A stretch of 20,310 nucleotides of DNA. It comes from a virus. The translations under genes were made by a program, and so were the position numbers. Positions 14,553-20,310 of this stretch are shown here, piece after piece. The stretch lies in IMG/VR virus record IMGVR_UViG_3300042448_000298, positions 1 through 20,310 of that record. One strand, given 5' to 3'. The notes under the pieces were generated by a model. It worked only from the letters and a program-made list of their open reading frames with translations. It was not told where the DNA came from and ran no database searches. How positions within the stretch are numbered: position 1 is the stretch's first letter; each line of letters starts with the position of its first letter.

Positions 14553-15905
14553 TTATCTGCTTATTTCTTCCCAGTCCATAGACGCATATATTAACTCAGT
14601 AGCTGTGCTTGCGCTAGCAACTAAAGTTAATTCAAATGGAGTACTAGTAAATCTATTTCTTTCCAATTGAAATTTAAATAACGCCTCTTTTAATATGTCT
14701 ACATTAGATGAGCCTTGAGCTGTAGATGTTATAAATCCAGAAGCTAAGGTCCGTCCTCCTGAAAAACTAGTCCCTGTAATATTATAGTCTACACTAGAGT
14801 CAACTCCTGCTGATATCCATGATCCTCCTGCTGTAGTTCCACTAGCAATTACTTTCCAATTATATATACCAGTCCCTTCACCCATAATTGATAATGCTGT
14901 CAATATAACAACAGCATCTAAATAGCTTCCATTTAATCTTATGCTAACCACAGGATAGTAGGTCCCTGCTACTGCTAAATTTGCTGGAGCAGTTATTGGA
15001 GTACCGATAGCCTGCTGTAATCCTCTAAGTTCATATCCACCCTCAGATATAACAGTAGAACATACCTGCTTTAATGTACTAGCACTTGCTGTAACTCCTG
15101 TATTTGTAATCTCATGTCTCAAAGGTAGGGATGCAGTGGTAATATAAGTAGAGGTAATTAAGTTAGCATGATTGAATCTATGACACAATATAAAGTTACC
15201 ATCAATAATGAACCCAAGTCTTACGGTGCCCTCACCTAGCCACTCAATATCCATGAATAATATCTGAGCCTTAGTTATGTCTAAAGTGACACCTGATGGC
15301 CCAGATCCATCCATTTTGTCTACATTCCAAGAAGATTGATTTACAACAGTCTCTGTAACTGCACCTGTGACTAGGCTTCTTTCTACAAAACTTAATGTGC
15401 TGTTGTTAAGTTGAATATATATCCCATTGTCAACACCAAAGTACCCAACCCTCTGTCTAAGATTAGTTTTAGCAGGAGCCATTATAAAAGTATTAAATAC
15501 TAGCAATGACTTACCTGGCTGATAAGAAAACACCTTAGTTGTCTCTCTTAGAACCTGAGACCCGCTTGTAGTGTTTACATTTAGATTTACAAGCCCTTCG
15601 TTCGCACTAAATACAGCAGCTCCGCCACTAGCAGCTGAGGTATTCCATAGACCATTGTCTTTATACCTATGTGAAGAATCAAATAGTGTTAAAGGGTTTG
15701 AGACTCTTACCCTACCAAAAGCATCTGTAATCATGTTAGAATTATTAAATATGGAGTCATAGATAGATACCCACGTACCGTCACCTCTTAAAAAAGTCGT
15801 GTCGTCAGTAGTGCCGCTACCAAGTGTAGTAGGATCTAAGTAATTATTCTTAGGAAGCTTAATTATCTTTCCAAGAACATCTATTAGCGGACGAACTTTT
15901 ATCAT
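14553..15905 (-). CDS. Fibre or spike-type virion structural protein
   Basis: A 450-aa protein. Residues 1-50 form a fibre linker (RPLIDVLGKIIKLPKNNYLD, then DDTTFLRGDGTWV). From about residue 60 it carries a module widespread in phage virion proteins: DAFGRVRVSNPLTLFDSSHR, then NTTSGSQVLRETTKVFSYQP, GYFGVDNGIYIQ and LFMDIEWLGEGTVRLGFI. The C-terminal part is beta-rich and ends LIYASMDWEEISR. No enzyme motif is visible. A TATCTTTG box ends four bases before its ATG. It is probably co-transcribed with the T9SS-like gene, which begins one base after its stop. Confidence 0.83.
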   Translation of the reverse strand: MIKVRPLIDVLGKIIKLPKNNYLDPTTLGSGTTDDTTFLRGDGTWVSIYDSIFNNSNMITDAFGRVRVSNPLTLFDSSHRYKDNGLWNTSAASGGAAVFSANEGLVNLNVNTTSGSQVLRETTKVFSYQPGKSLLVFNTFIMAPAKTNLRQRVGYFGVDNGIYIQLNNSTLSFVERSLVTGAVTETVVNQSSWNVDKMDGSGPSGVTLDITKAQILFMDIEWLGEGTVRLGFIIDGNFILCHRFNHANLITSTYITTASLPLRHEITNTGVTASASTLKQVCSTVISEGGYELRGLQQAIGTPITAPANLAVAGTYYPVVSIRLNGSYLDAVVILTALSIMGEGTGIYNWKVIASGTTAGGSWISAGVDSSVDYNITGTSFSGGRTLASGFITSTAQGSSNVDILKEALFKFQLERNRFTSTPFELTLVASASTATELIYASMDWEEISR

Positions 15906-15909
15906 TTCG

Positions 15910-15917
15910 CAAAGATA
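15910..15917 (-). promoter_or_regulatory. Promoter box TATCTTTG, four bases before ATG
   Basis: Minus strand TATCTTTG, then CGAA, then the ATG at 15905. It lies just past the stop of the 98-aa gene (15922). Confidence 0.7.
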
Positions 15918-15921
15918 CTAA

Positions 15922-16218
15922 TTACTTAGGATAATCGCCTGTCCACCACTCGTACTCCGAGTTGCCTGTCTTAAACTTAATATAGTGAACGTCATCTGAG
16001 TTTATCTCTTCAAGTATGTCAGTAACAACAGTTGTAAGCCAATAGTCCTGATCAGAATAAGATCTTGCACTAACGGAACCAACAAGCATAGAATATCCTA
16101 CAGTTGGTTTATAGTCCACAACTTTCTTGAACGTACCATCTTCATTCCACTCGATAGCTTGACTTCTGCCTCCTGTTTCTCCGGCACCATCTCTTGTACG
16201 TCTTAAATGAAATGCCAT
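15922..16218 (-). CDS. Hypothetical protein at the end of the chaperonin unit
   Basis: A 98-aa soluble protein: a basic start (MAFHLRRTRDGAGETGGRSQ), then VGYSMLVGSVSARSYSDQDY, TDILEEI and a strand region YIKFKTGNSEYEWWTG. The VGSVSARSYSxQDYWLTT core reminds me of a recurrent small protein in Bacteroidota phages, function unknown. It begins two bases after the groES stop, so it is probably co-expressed with the chaperonins, which might point to a folding client or accessory factor; that is speculative. Confidence 0.75.
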   Translation of the reverse strand: MAFHLRRTRDGAGETGGRSQAIEWNEDGTFKKVVDYKPTVGYSMLVGSVSARSYSDQDYWLTTVVTDILEEINSDDVHYIKFKTGNSEYEWWTGDYPK

Positions 16219-16220
16219 GT

Positions 16221-16478
16221 CTATAGTACTGCTACAACGTCTCTTTCCTGAACAATGGTAAGCATCTCTCCGTCAATCTTTACGTCGAACGCATGCACCT
16301 TGTCAAAGAAAATACTATCTCCCTCCTTGATATGCTCGACAAGTGTACCAGGAGTCACAACGACTCCTATCTGGTACCTCATCTCTGACTCCTCAGCCTT
16401 AGACATAAGAAGACCACCGCTAGTCTTCACCTCCTCGTTAGATCTCTTGATCAGCAAATATTTATTTATTGCCCTCAT
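16221..16478 (-). CDS. groES: Phage co-chaperonin GroES (Cpn10)
   Basis: An 85-aa lid protein for the GroEL chamber, slightly short of the ~95 aa of bacterial GroES. It has the N-terminal strand INKYLLIKRS, a mobile loop at about residues 15-34 (EEVKTSGGLLMSKAEESEMR) with LLM where GroES has its GroEL-contacting hydrophobic triplet, then YQIGVVVTPG, the roof/hairpin region, KEGDSIFF and a final IVQERDVVAVL. All landmarks of a working co-chaperonin are present. Its start lies inside the end of groEL (17-base overlap), so the order is groEL then groES, the reverse of the usual bacterial operon. Confidence 0.93.
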   Translation of the reverse strand: MRAINKYLLIKRSNEEVKTSGGLLMSKAEESEMRYQIGVVVTPGTLVEHIKEGDSIFFDKVHAFDVKIDGEMLTIVQERDVVAVL

Positions 16479-18054
16479 CTTGTCTCATATTAGTTATAAC
16501 AACCTCTGTTGATAGTATAGTAGTGGCTACAGATACAGCGTTCTTAAGTGCACTCTTCGTTACCTTAGACGGATCTATCACTCCCATCTTCATCATGTCT
16601 CCATACTTGTCGTTCTTAACGTCATACCCAAACCCATCTGTATCCTTATCTATGATGGGCTGAGCCACACTAACCTTATCTAGCCCTGCATTCTCAACAA
16701 TGCGACTGAAAGGAGCCGTAAGTGCTGTCTTCATAATGTCAACAGCTGCCTGATAGTTGATATCCTCAGCGTTGTCTTTGATACGTTGCGACGCATTGAT
16801 AAGAGCGATACCACCTCCAGGAAGTATACCCTCCTCGATAGCTGCAGCTACAGCTCGCACCGCATCGTCAACCCTATCATACTTCTCCTTCTGCTCGATG
16901 TCTGAATTGGCTCCTACATAGATAACGCCAACCCCTCCGTCGATATTGGCAATACGCTCCTGCAAGAACTCTCGCTCATACTGTATCTTAGCCTCAGAAT
17001 GCTTGTTCTTAAGAGTCTCAAGATGGTCATTGATATCACTCTCCTCAATACTATCATGTCTCATGATGATAGTCCTGTCTTTAGATACTACAACCTTGGC
17101 AGCTCTTCCTAGCCCATCGAAGTCAATAAGTGACAAATCGTCACCTGTTGCATCTGAATACAACCTTGCTCCCAAAACGATAGACAGGTCTTTCAACAGA
17201 TCAGCCTTACGCCATCCCATGCTTGGAGGCTGTATATGGCATGCCTTAATATTTCTCTTAGCAACATTCAAATTTAACGCGTTTAACGCGTTCGCGCTCA
17301 AATTTCCAATAATAAGTATAGGCCGCCCCTGCTTAATGACTGGCATCAGAGCGTTCTCTATAGACTGCAAGTTGTTTATCTCTACATCAGATAGCAATAC
17401 ATACGGATTGTCCAACACGCACTCCTCAGTCTCCTCATTTGTGACAAAATACTTGCTCGACCAACCCCTGTCGATCTTCATCCCGTGAATAATGTCGATA
17501 TACGTCACCGGAGTAGCTGAGTTCTCCACAGTAACAACATTAACCTGCTTGAATGCATCAGCAATAAGGTCACCAAGCTCCTTGTCGTTGTTTGCCGAGA
17601 TAGCGGCAACGTCATTCAGCAACTTCTTGCTTACCTTCTTCGACAACTTCTTGTCCAAAAACTCAATAATGCTGTCAGTGATCTTGTTCATGTGACGAAT
17701 AACCTCCGTCCTGTTGTGCTCCTCCTCGATATACTCGTCCGCAGCATCTATCAACGCCTCCGTCAGTACAACGCTAGTTGTCGTTCCATCGCCAGCAACT
17801 GTAGATGTCCTGTCAGATGCCTGTCTTACCAGCTGAACAGCTAAGTTCTCCACCGGATCGAACAGATTTATAGTCCTTGCGACAGTTATTCCGTCCTTCG
17901 TGACAGTAATACCACCTACATGATGCTCTGACTCCAATAAAACTGTGTTTCCTCGCGGACCTAACGTACTTCCTACCGCCTTTGCAATCTTATGAATGCC
18001 ATTCCTTAACTTATTTTGACCTTGTTGATCAAAAAATAACTGTTTTACTATCAT
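16462..18054 (-). CDS. groEL: Phage chaperonin GroEL (Cpn60)
   Basis: A 530-aa ATP-dependent folding chamber, nearly full length compared with ~545 aa in bacteria. Nucleotide-site motifs are intact: GPRG (32-35), TKDG (52-55), GDGTTT (88-93), the catalytic Asp in RVDDA (D397, matching E. coli D398), GGG (413-415) and IDPSKVTKSAL with D494. The hinge HGMKIDRG and IDGGVGVIYVGA are kept. The apical domain has diverged most: DRGWSSKYF replaces the DRGYLSPYF of E. coli, while the hydrophobic helix NALNALNLNVAKRN is kept. The C-terminus ends TNMRQDEGNK without the Gly-Met tail. It probably folds phage capsid or fibre proteins with the co-encoded GroES. A weak promoter-like TAAATTCG lies 18 bases upstream. 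Confidence 0.97.
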   Translation of the reverse strand: MIVKQLFFDQQGQNKLRNGIHKIAKAVGSTLGPRGNTVLLESEHHVGGITVTKDGITVARTINLFDPVENLAVQLVRQASDRTSTVAGDGTTTSVVLTEALIDAADEYIEEEHNRTEVIRHMNKITDSIIEFLDKKLSKKVSKKLLNDVAAISANNDKELGDLIADAFKQVNVVTVENSATPVTYIDIIHGMKIDRGWSSKYFVTNEETEECVLDNPYVLLSDVEINNLQSIENALMPVIKQGRPILIIGNLSANALNALNLNVAKRNIKACHIQPPSMGWRKADLLKDLSIVLGARLYSDATGDDLSLIDFDGLGRAAKVVVSKDRTIIMRHDSIEESDINDHLETLKNKHSEAKIQYEREFLQERIANIDGGVGVIYVGANSDIEQKEKYDRVDDAVRAVAAAIEEGILPGGGIALINASQRIKDNAEDINYQAAVDIMKTALTAPFSRIVENAGLDKVSVAQPIIDKDTDGFGYDVKNDKYGDMMKMGVIDPSKVTKSALKNAVSVATTILSTEVVITNMRQDEGNK

Positions 18055-18072
18055 TTTAATTGAATTTAGGTG

Positions 18073-18080
18073 CGAATTTA
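18073..18080 (-). promoter_or_regulatory. Weak promoter-like box TAAATTCG before groEL
   Basis: Minus strand TAAATTCG followed by C, one mismatch from TAnnTTTG, 18 bases before the groEL ATG and just past the stop of the secreted gene. It may give groEL its own transcript; otherwise groEL would depend on read-through from 18502. Confidence 0.35.
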
Positions 18081-18084
18081 CTAA

Positions 18085-18468
18085 TTATTGTTCAGTTATC
18101 ACAATAATTTCTCCAGAAGTGTCCTGAATTGTTACAGTATACTCAATTCCATCTTTAAAATGGTGGAAGTATACGAATCCATTGTCGTCAATTATCTTGA
18201 ATAACTCCTCTATAGTGTATTTTCTGAACTTGATGCCATTCTCAGTTAATATTCTATGGTACTCAGACAACATCATCTCCATCTCTGTGTCGAAAATAAT
18301 AGCGTCCTCAACAAACTCTACATTATACACGTATGTCTTGAACGTCTCTACGTATACTTTTACGTCACCATCTGGCTTAAAGCCTACAGATGCGTAGTCA
18401 TTCATCCCTCTCTGTGCTACTGATGTCATCCCGATCATCAAACTTGCTGCTAAAAAAATTGTTCTCAT
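18085..18468 (-). CDS. Small secreted protein of unknown function
   Basis: A 127-aa protein with a clear Sec signal peptide (MRTIFLAASLMIGMTSVA, cut before QRGM; the A|Q site is typical of Bacteroidota). No lipobox is seen. The mature ~109 residues are mixed alpha/beta and acidic (EMEMMLSEYHRILTENGIKF, then YTIEELFKIIDDNGFVYFHH, ending in strands YTVTIQDTSGEIIVIT). I recognise no family. It has its own TACATTTG promoter box with a 26-base leader and lies directly upstream of groEL. An envelope or periplasm role such as superinfection exclusion is conceivable but unsupported. Confidence 0.75.
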   Translation of the reverse strand: MRTIFLAASLMIGMTSVAQRGMNDYASVGFKPDGDVKVYVETFKTYVYNVEFVEDAIIFDTEMEMMLSEYHRILTENGIKFRKYTIEELFKIIDDNGFVYFHHFKDGIEYTVTIQDTSGEIIVITEQ

Positions 18469-18494
18469 GGCGTTTAAATTTTAAAGTTATAAAG

Positions 18495-18502
18495 CAAATG
18501 TA
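18495..18502 (-). promoter_or_regulatory. Promoter box TACATTTG for the secreted gene and possibly groEL
   Basis: Minus strand TACATTTGC, matching TAnnTTTG, just downstream of the terminator of the preceding unit and 26 bases before the ATG at 18468. Confidence 0.6.
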
Positions 18503-18544
18503 TATAAAACAAAAACCGCCTGCCAACAAATTGTGACAAGCGGT
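18503..18544 (-). terminator. Rho-independent terminator after the 180-aa gene
   Basis: On the minus strand ACCGCTTG (18544-18537) pairs with CAGGCGGT (18522-18515), 8 bp with one G-T wobble and a 14-base loop, followed by TTTTTGTTTTATA. It lies 21 bases after the stop at 18566. Confidence 0.8.
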
Positions 18545-18565
18545 CGATATCAATGATGAACGGTA

Positions 18566-19108
18566 TTAAGGCTTTTTCCTCTTGTCAATAACAAGCGGAG
18601 TACCTGTCAATACCCACCCTTTACCTGGCTGGTATTTACTATATACAACGTTCTTGAAAGTCTTGTTGCCCTTCTCGTCAATAATAGTCTGCATTCTCAT
18701 TGCAGTCCTCTCTTTAGGCGCAGCCTCCTGCTTTTTAGCTGGAGCCTCTGTAGGCTTAGTTGTAGTAGTTGTAGGTTTAGTAGTTGTAGTGGTTGTAGCT
18801 TTAGTTCCACCAGTAATCTTCTTACCTGAATTAGGTGCAAGCTTTATATATTCAGGTTGATATACATCACTTCCTCCTTGAACAGCCTTCGTGCTTCTAT
18901 TTAGATCAACTCTATATCCTGGTTTACTGAAAGACGAAGTATCAGCTGGAGTCATCTTCTGAATACTACCTGGCTTTATTCCGCCTTGTAAATTAAAAGG
19001 TCTGTATGTAGACGGAACTGCTTTCTCACCCGGCTTAAGTCCATCACCTGGACCCTTCTTAGGAGTGATGTTACCGTTAGCTCTTTGTGTAATTGGTTTG
19101 TTTGGCAT
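18566..19108 (-). CDS. Thr/Lys/Pro-rich protein with a poly-threonine linker
   Basis: A 180-aa protein of low complexity in the middle: residues ~103-125 are Thr runs broken by Lys-Pro, followed by an Ala/Lys/Glu-Pro segment. The N-terminal ~95 residues are extended and rich in Gly, Pro and Lys (ITPKKGPGDGLKPGEKAVPS; PEYIKLAPNSGKK). A compact C-terminal module follows (RMQTIIDEKGNKTFKNVVYS, then YQPGKGWVLTG). No signal peptide. The layout suggests two short binding modules joined by a flexible tether, perhaps in the virion; no family recognised. It lies six bases after the 62-aa gene and is followed by a terminator. Confidence 0.75.
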   Translation of the reverse strand: MPNKPITQRANGNITPKKGPGDGLKPGEKAVPSTYRPFNLQGGIKPGSIQKMTPADTSSFSKPGYRVDLNRSTKAVQGGSDVYQPEYIKLAPNSGKKITGGTKATTTTTTKPTTTTTKPTEAPAKKQEAAPKERTAMRMQTIIDEKGNKTFKNVVYSKYQPGKGWVLTGTPLVIDKRKKP

Positions 19109-19114
19109 ATCTAT

Positions 19115-19303
19115 TTATTTATAACGCTTCACCTCTTTAGATCTTCCGATAACAGATCCAGGTGTGCCTTTAGTTTTTACTACAGTCTTCTTTACAAGTC
19201 CGCCCTTGCCATAAACAGTCTTCTTCTTCTGCATAGCTCCGTACTCCTTCCCGTCTACCTCCATGGTGACAGATTGCTTCTTAGTCTTAACTACTTTTCT
19301 CAT
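19115..19303 (-). CDS. Small basic protein
   Basis: A 62-aa Lys-rich protein (MRKVVKTKKQSVTMEVDGKE, then YGKGGLVKKTVVKTKGTPGS), probably beta-stranded. The 'YGKGGxVKK' stretch is common in small basic proteins of Bacteroidota phages; function unknown. It is the first gene of its unit, and a TACATTTG box ends four bases before the ATG. Confidence 0.74.
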   Translation of the reverse strand: MRKVVKTKKQSVTMEVDGKEYGAMQKKKTVYGKGGLVKKTVVKTKGTPGSVIGRSKEVKRYK

Positions 19304-19307
19304 GATG

Positions 19308-19315
19308 CAAATGTA
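19308..19315 (-). promoter_or_regulatory. Promoter box TACATTTG, four bases before ATG
   Basis: Minus strand TACATTTG, then CATC, then the ATG at 19303. It fits the Bacteroidota -7 consensus TAnnTTTG. Confidence 0.62.
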
Positions 19316-19352
19316 ATGATTTTTATGTTACATATACACGAAGTGTTGGCCC

Positions 19353-19468
19353 TGACGGATAAAATGCTCATTTCCAAGTACATTGACGGAACGCTGACGG
19401 ATTCCTGACGGTTTGAAAATTGTAACTCGCTCATTATGAGCAATCTTGACGGTTTGACGAATTGACCC
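19353..19468 (+). repeat. Left array of TGACGG repeats
   Basis: TGACGG occurs at 19353, 19384, 19395, 19406 and 19447, with degenerate copies TGACGA at 19455 and TGACCC at 19463. Neighbouring starts are 11 bases apart for 19384/19395/19406 and 8 bases apart for 19447/19455/19463. All point the same way, toward the AT-rich core on their right. The pattern suggests binding sites for a repeat-recognising protein. Confidence 0.75.
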
Positions 19469-19559
19469 CTACTTATTTTATATATTTATATATTTTGCCT
19501 ATTTACCTATTCTATTTAACATAATATTTCTTTTTTTCTACGATTTCAATAGAACTTTT
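19469..19559. other. AT-rich core between opposed repeat arrays
   Basis: About 90 bases made almost only of A and T (TTTTATATATTTATATATTT and a poly-T run near 19530), with no gene. It lies between inverted TGACGG and CCGTCA arrays, as a DNA-unwinding element would in a replication origin. No gene overlaps it. Confidence 0.5.
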
Positions 19560-19635
19560 CCGTCAAACCGTCAATGTTGTTGATTATCAGCACTTTAACC
19601 GTCAATAAACCGTCAGGATTTAAAAAGTTTCGTCA
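19560..19635 (-). repeat. Right array of CCGTCA repeats (TGACGG on the minus strand)
   Basis: CCGTCA occurs at 19560, 19568, 19599 and 19610, with TCGTCA at 19630. Spacings are 8 bases for the inner pair and 11 for the outer pair, mirroring the left array. Further single copies, GCGTCA at 19661 and TCGTCA at 19731, fall at the end of and inside the 45-aa gene. Confidence 0.75.
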
Positions 19636-19652
19636 AGATTGTTGATTATCAG
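19569..19652 (+). repeat. 22-bp direct repeat ending TTGTTGATTATCAG, two copies
   Basis: CGTCAA-NN-TTGTTGATTATCAG occurs at 19569-19590 and 19631-19652, 62 bases apart, differing only at two bases. Each contains the palindrome TGATTATCA. A shorter copy, TGATTATCAG, lies at 20300-20309, at the very end of the window. Confidence 0.8.
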
Positions 19653-19663
19653 TTAGTTATGCG

Positions 19664-19801
19664 TCAGCCAACTAAAAATATAATTTTAATAATTAGCAAG
19701 TTCAAATGAAACTCGTAATATGGATCCCAGTCGTCAGGATCGTAGTACTCAAAACCGACATTCAAACCTGTCGGTATCATGTTGTGTATCTCTATAGTCA
19801 T
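19664..19801 (-). CDS. Very small hypothetical protein
   Basis: A 45-aa protein: MTIEIHNMIPTGLNVGFEYY, then DPDDWDPYYEFHLNLLIIKI and IFLVG. Acidic and aromatic with a hydrophobic strand at the end; short proteins ending 'YxEFxxNLLxxxxxF' occur in Bacteroidota phages and their hosts, without known function. Support comes mainly from the TAACTTTG box that ends four bases before the ATG. The stop lies within a GCGTCA copy, so the gene abuts the repeat array. Confidence 0.62.
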   Translation of the reverse strand: MTIEIHNMIPTGLNVGFEYYDPDDWDPYYEFHLNLLIIKIIFLVG

Positions 19802-19805
19802 ACCA

Positions 19806-19813
19806 CAAAGTTA
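19806..19813 (-). promoter_or_regulatory. Promoter box TAACTTTG, four bases before ATG
   Basis: Minus strand TAACTTTG, then TGGT, then the ATG at 19801, the same layout as the promoters at 6317, 9933, 15910 and 19308. Confidence 0.58.
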
Positions 19814-19819
19814 GGAATT

Positions 19820-20310
19820 TTGGCTGCACGTGCGGAGGGTTTACATAATATACCCATATTGCGTCAACGACCGTCGAACCGAAACGACTTGAAATCGCGA
19901 CGGGGGGTATTGCTTTTCAGACTTTCGGTCGGACTTTTTAGCTTTTTTGTACGGGCATGTAGGTAGGTAGGCCTGTGGGTATGTTGCACGACCTACCGCT
20001 AGGTCTACATGTCGCGCGCTAGGTATGTGTGTATGCATGTGTATGTGAGCGCCTGTGTGTACGCACGTATGTACGCATGCACGCACGCTCGCCCAGTCGC
20101 ACGCACGTGAGATCCTATGCACTGCATAGCAATTGTTATGCACGCACAGTATGTAGTCCGTTCGGCCGAATTTCCGCCCGTTCGTTTGTCGCATTCGCAT
20201 ACCTTCAGACGAAGAATAACCCCACCCACCTTACGCCCTACCTCTAAACCCATTTAACGCACTCACATACGCGCACACGCGTAGGGAGGTCTAACTATCT
20301 GATTATCAGT
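19820..20310. other. GC-richer, purine/pyrimidine-alternating stretch without a credible gene
   Basis: About 490 bases to the window edge with composition unlike the AT-rich phage genes. 20020-20090 alternates purine and pyrimidine over long runs (TATGTGTGTATGCATGTGTA; TACGCACGTATGTACGCATG), the kind of sequence that can adopt Z-DNA. Short dyads are present: ACGCG/CGCGT at 20269-20282 and ACCTA/TAGGT near 20000. The frames open here give low-complexity Cys/His/Val or Arg-rich translations and lack the promoter box. I recognise no RNA gene. Confidence 0.5.
20123..20142. repeat. 20-base near-perfect palindrome
   Basis: TGCATAGCAATTGTTATGCA is symmetric around CAATTG, with one non-matching pair (G/T). 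It lies within the GC-richer non-coding stretch and may be a protein-binding site or hairpin. Confidence 0.55.

Noticed and set aside
16946-17488. Plus-strand 180-aa frame
   Set aside because: It lies wholly antisense within groEL, which is unmistakable; the frame is a by-product of its codon use.
18700-18810. Simple-sequence repeat (GTAGTT-type) as an independent element
   Set aside because: It encodes the Thr-rich linker of the 180-aa protein in frame, so the repeat is explained by the coding sequence.
19353-19666. CRISPR array from repeated TGACGG/CCGTCA
   Set aside because: Units are only six bases, spacing is 8-41 bases, orientation inverts about the centre, and no cas gene is near.
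19841-20200. Minus-strand 119-aa frame in the GC-richer stretch (and similar overlapping frames on both strands)
   Set aside because: The translation is a low-complexity product of TG/CA alternation (Cys-Val-His-Thr repeats). It has no promoter box at its start, and the other open frames in the same stretch are equally unlike protein.
1-20310. tRNA or rRNA genes, insertion sequences, integrase or attachment site
   Set aside because: I saw no cloverleaf with a recognisable T-loop, no transposase or integrase motifs and no terminal inverted repeats; the homing endonuclease is the only mobile gene I can support.

Overview
This window is part of the late (structural, lysis and fibre) region of a large tailed bacteriophage that very probably infects a member of the Bacteroidota, most likely a flavobacterium-like host. 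The phage assignment rests on a portal protein (cut by the left edge), a 735-residue large terminase, a GH108 endolysin with holin-like genes, and several fibre proteins. The host assignment rests on the Bacteroidota promoter box TAnnTTTG in front of nearly every transcription unit, signal peptides ending in AQ, and a protein with the architecture of a type IX secretion (T9SS) substrate. The portal and terminase types and their order suggest a crAss-like phage, but this is an impression from recognised sequence and was not tested by a search.

Nearly all genes lie on the minus strand, so transcription runs from high to low coordinates. From right to left: 19802-20310 is a non-coding, GC-richer, purine/pyrimidine-alternating stretch. 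A 45-aa gene (19664-19801) follows. Next, 19353-19635 is an AT-rich core flanked by opposed TGACGG/CCGTCA arrays, which may be an origin or regulatory centre. Two small basic or repetitive proteins (19303-18566) end at a terminator. A secreted 127-aa protein precedes groEL, groES and a 98-aa gene. A fibre protein and the T9SS-like secreted protein follow (15905-13196), then a 54-aa gene that meets tail-to-tail the only plus-strand gene, a winged-helix regulator (12539-13024). The next unit runs 12508-9952 (small basic proteins, a duplicated 530-aa fibre and a small PPFPP protein). Then come the lysis genes (9928-8241), a second fibre block (8208-6330), a single 143-aa virion-like protein with a terminator, and the packaging unit (5781 to the left edge). 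The packaging unit holds small proteins, a tandem GroES-like protein, a possible small terminase, TerL, a GIY-YIG homing endonuclease and the portal.

Three features deserve most attention. First, the phage carries its own GroEL and GroES plus a separate protein that appears to contain two GroES-like folds in tandem, encoded next to the terminase. Second, promoter boxes of the form TAnnTTTG end exactly 4-5 bases before the start codon at seven genes, on both strands, which predicts leaderless late mRNAs. Third, a dyad-symmetric repeat array with matching 8- and 11-bp spacings lies in the only sizeable intergenic region.
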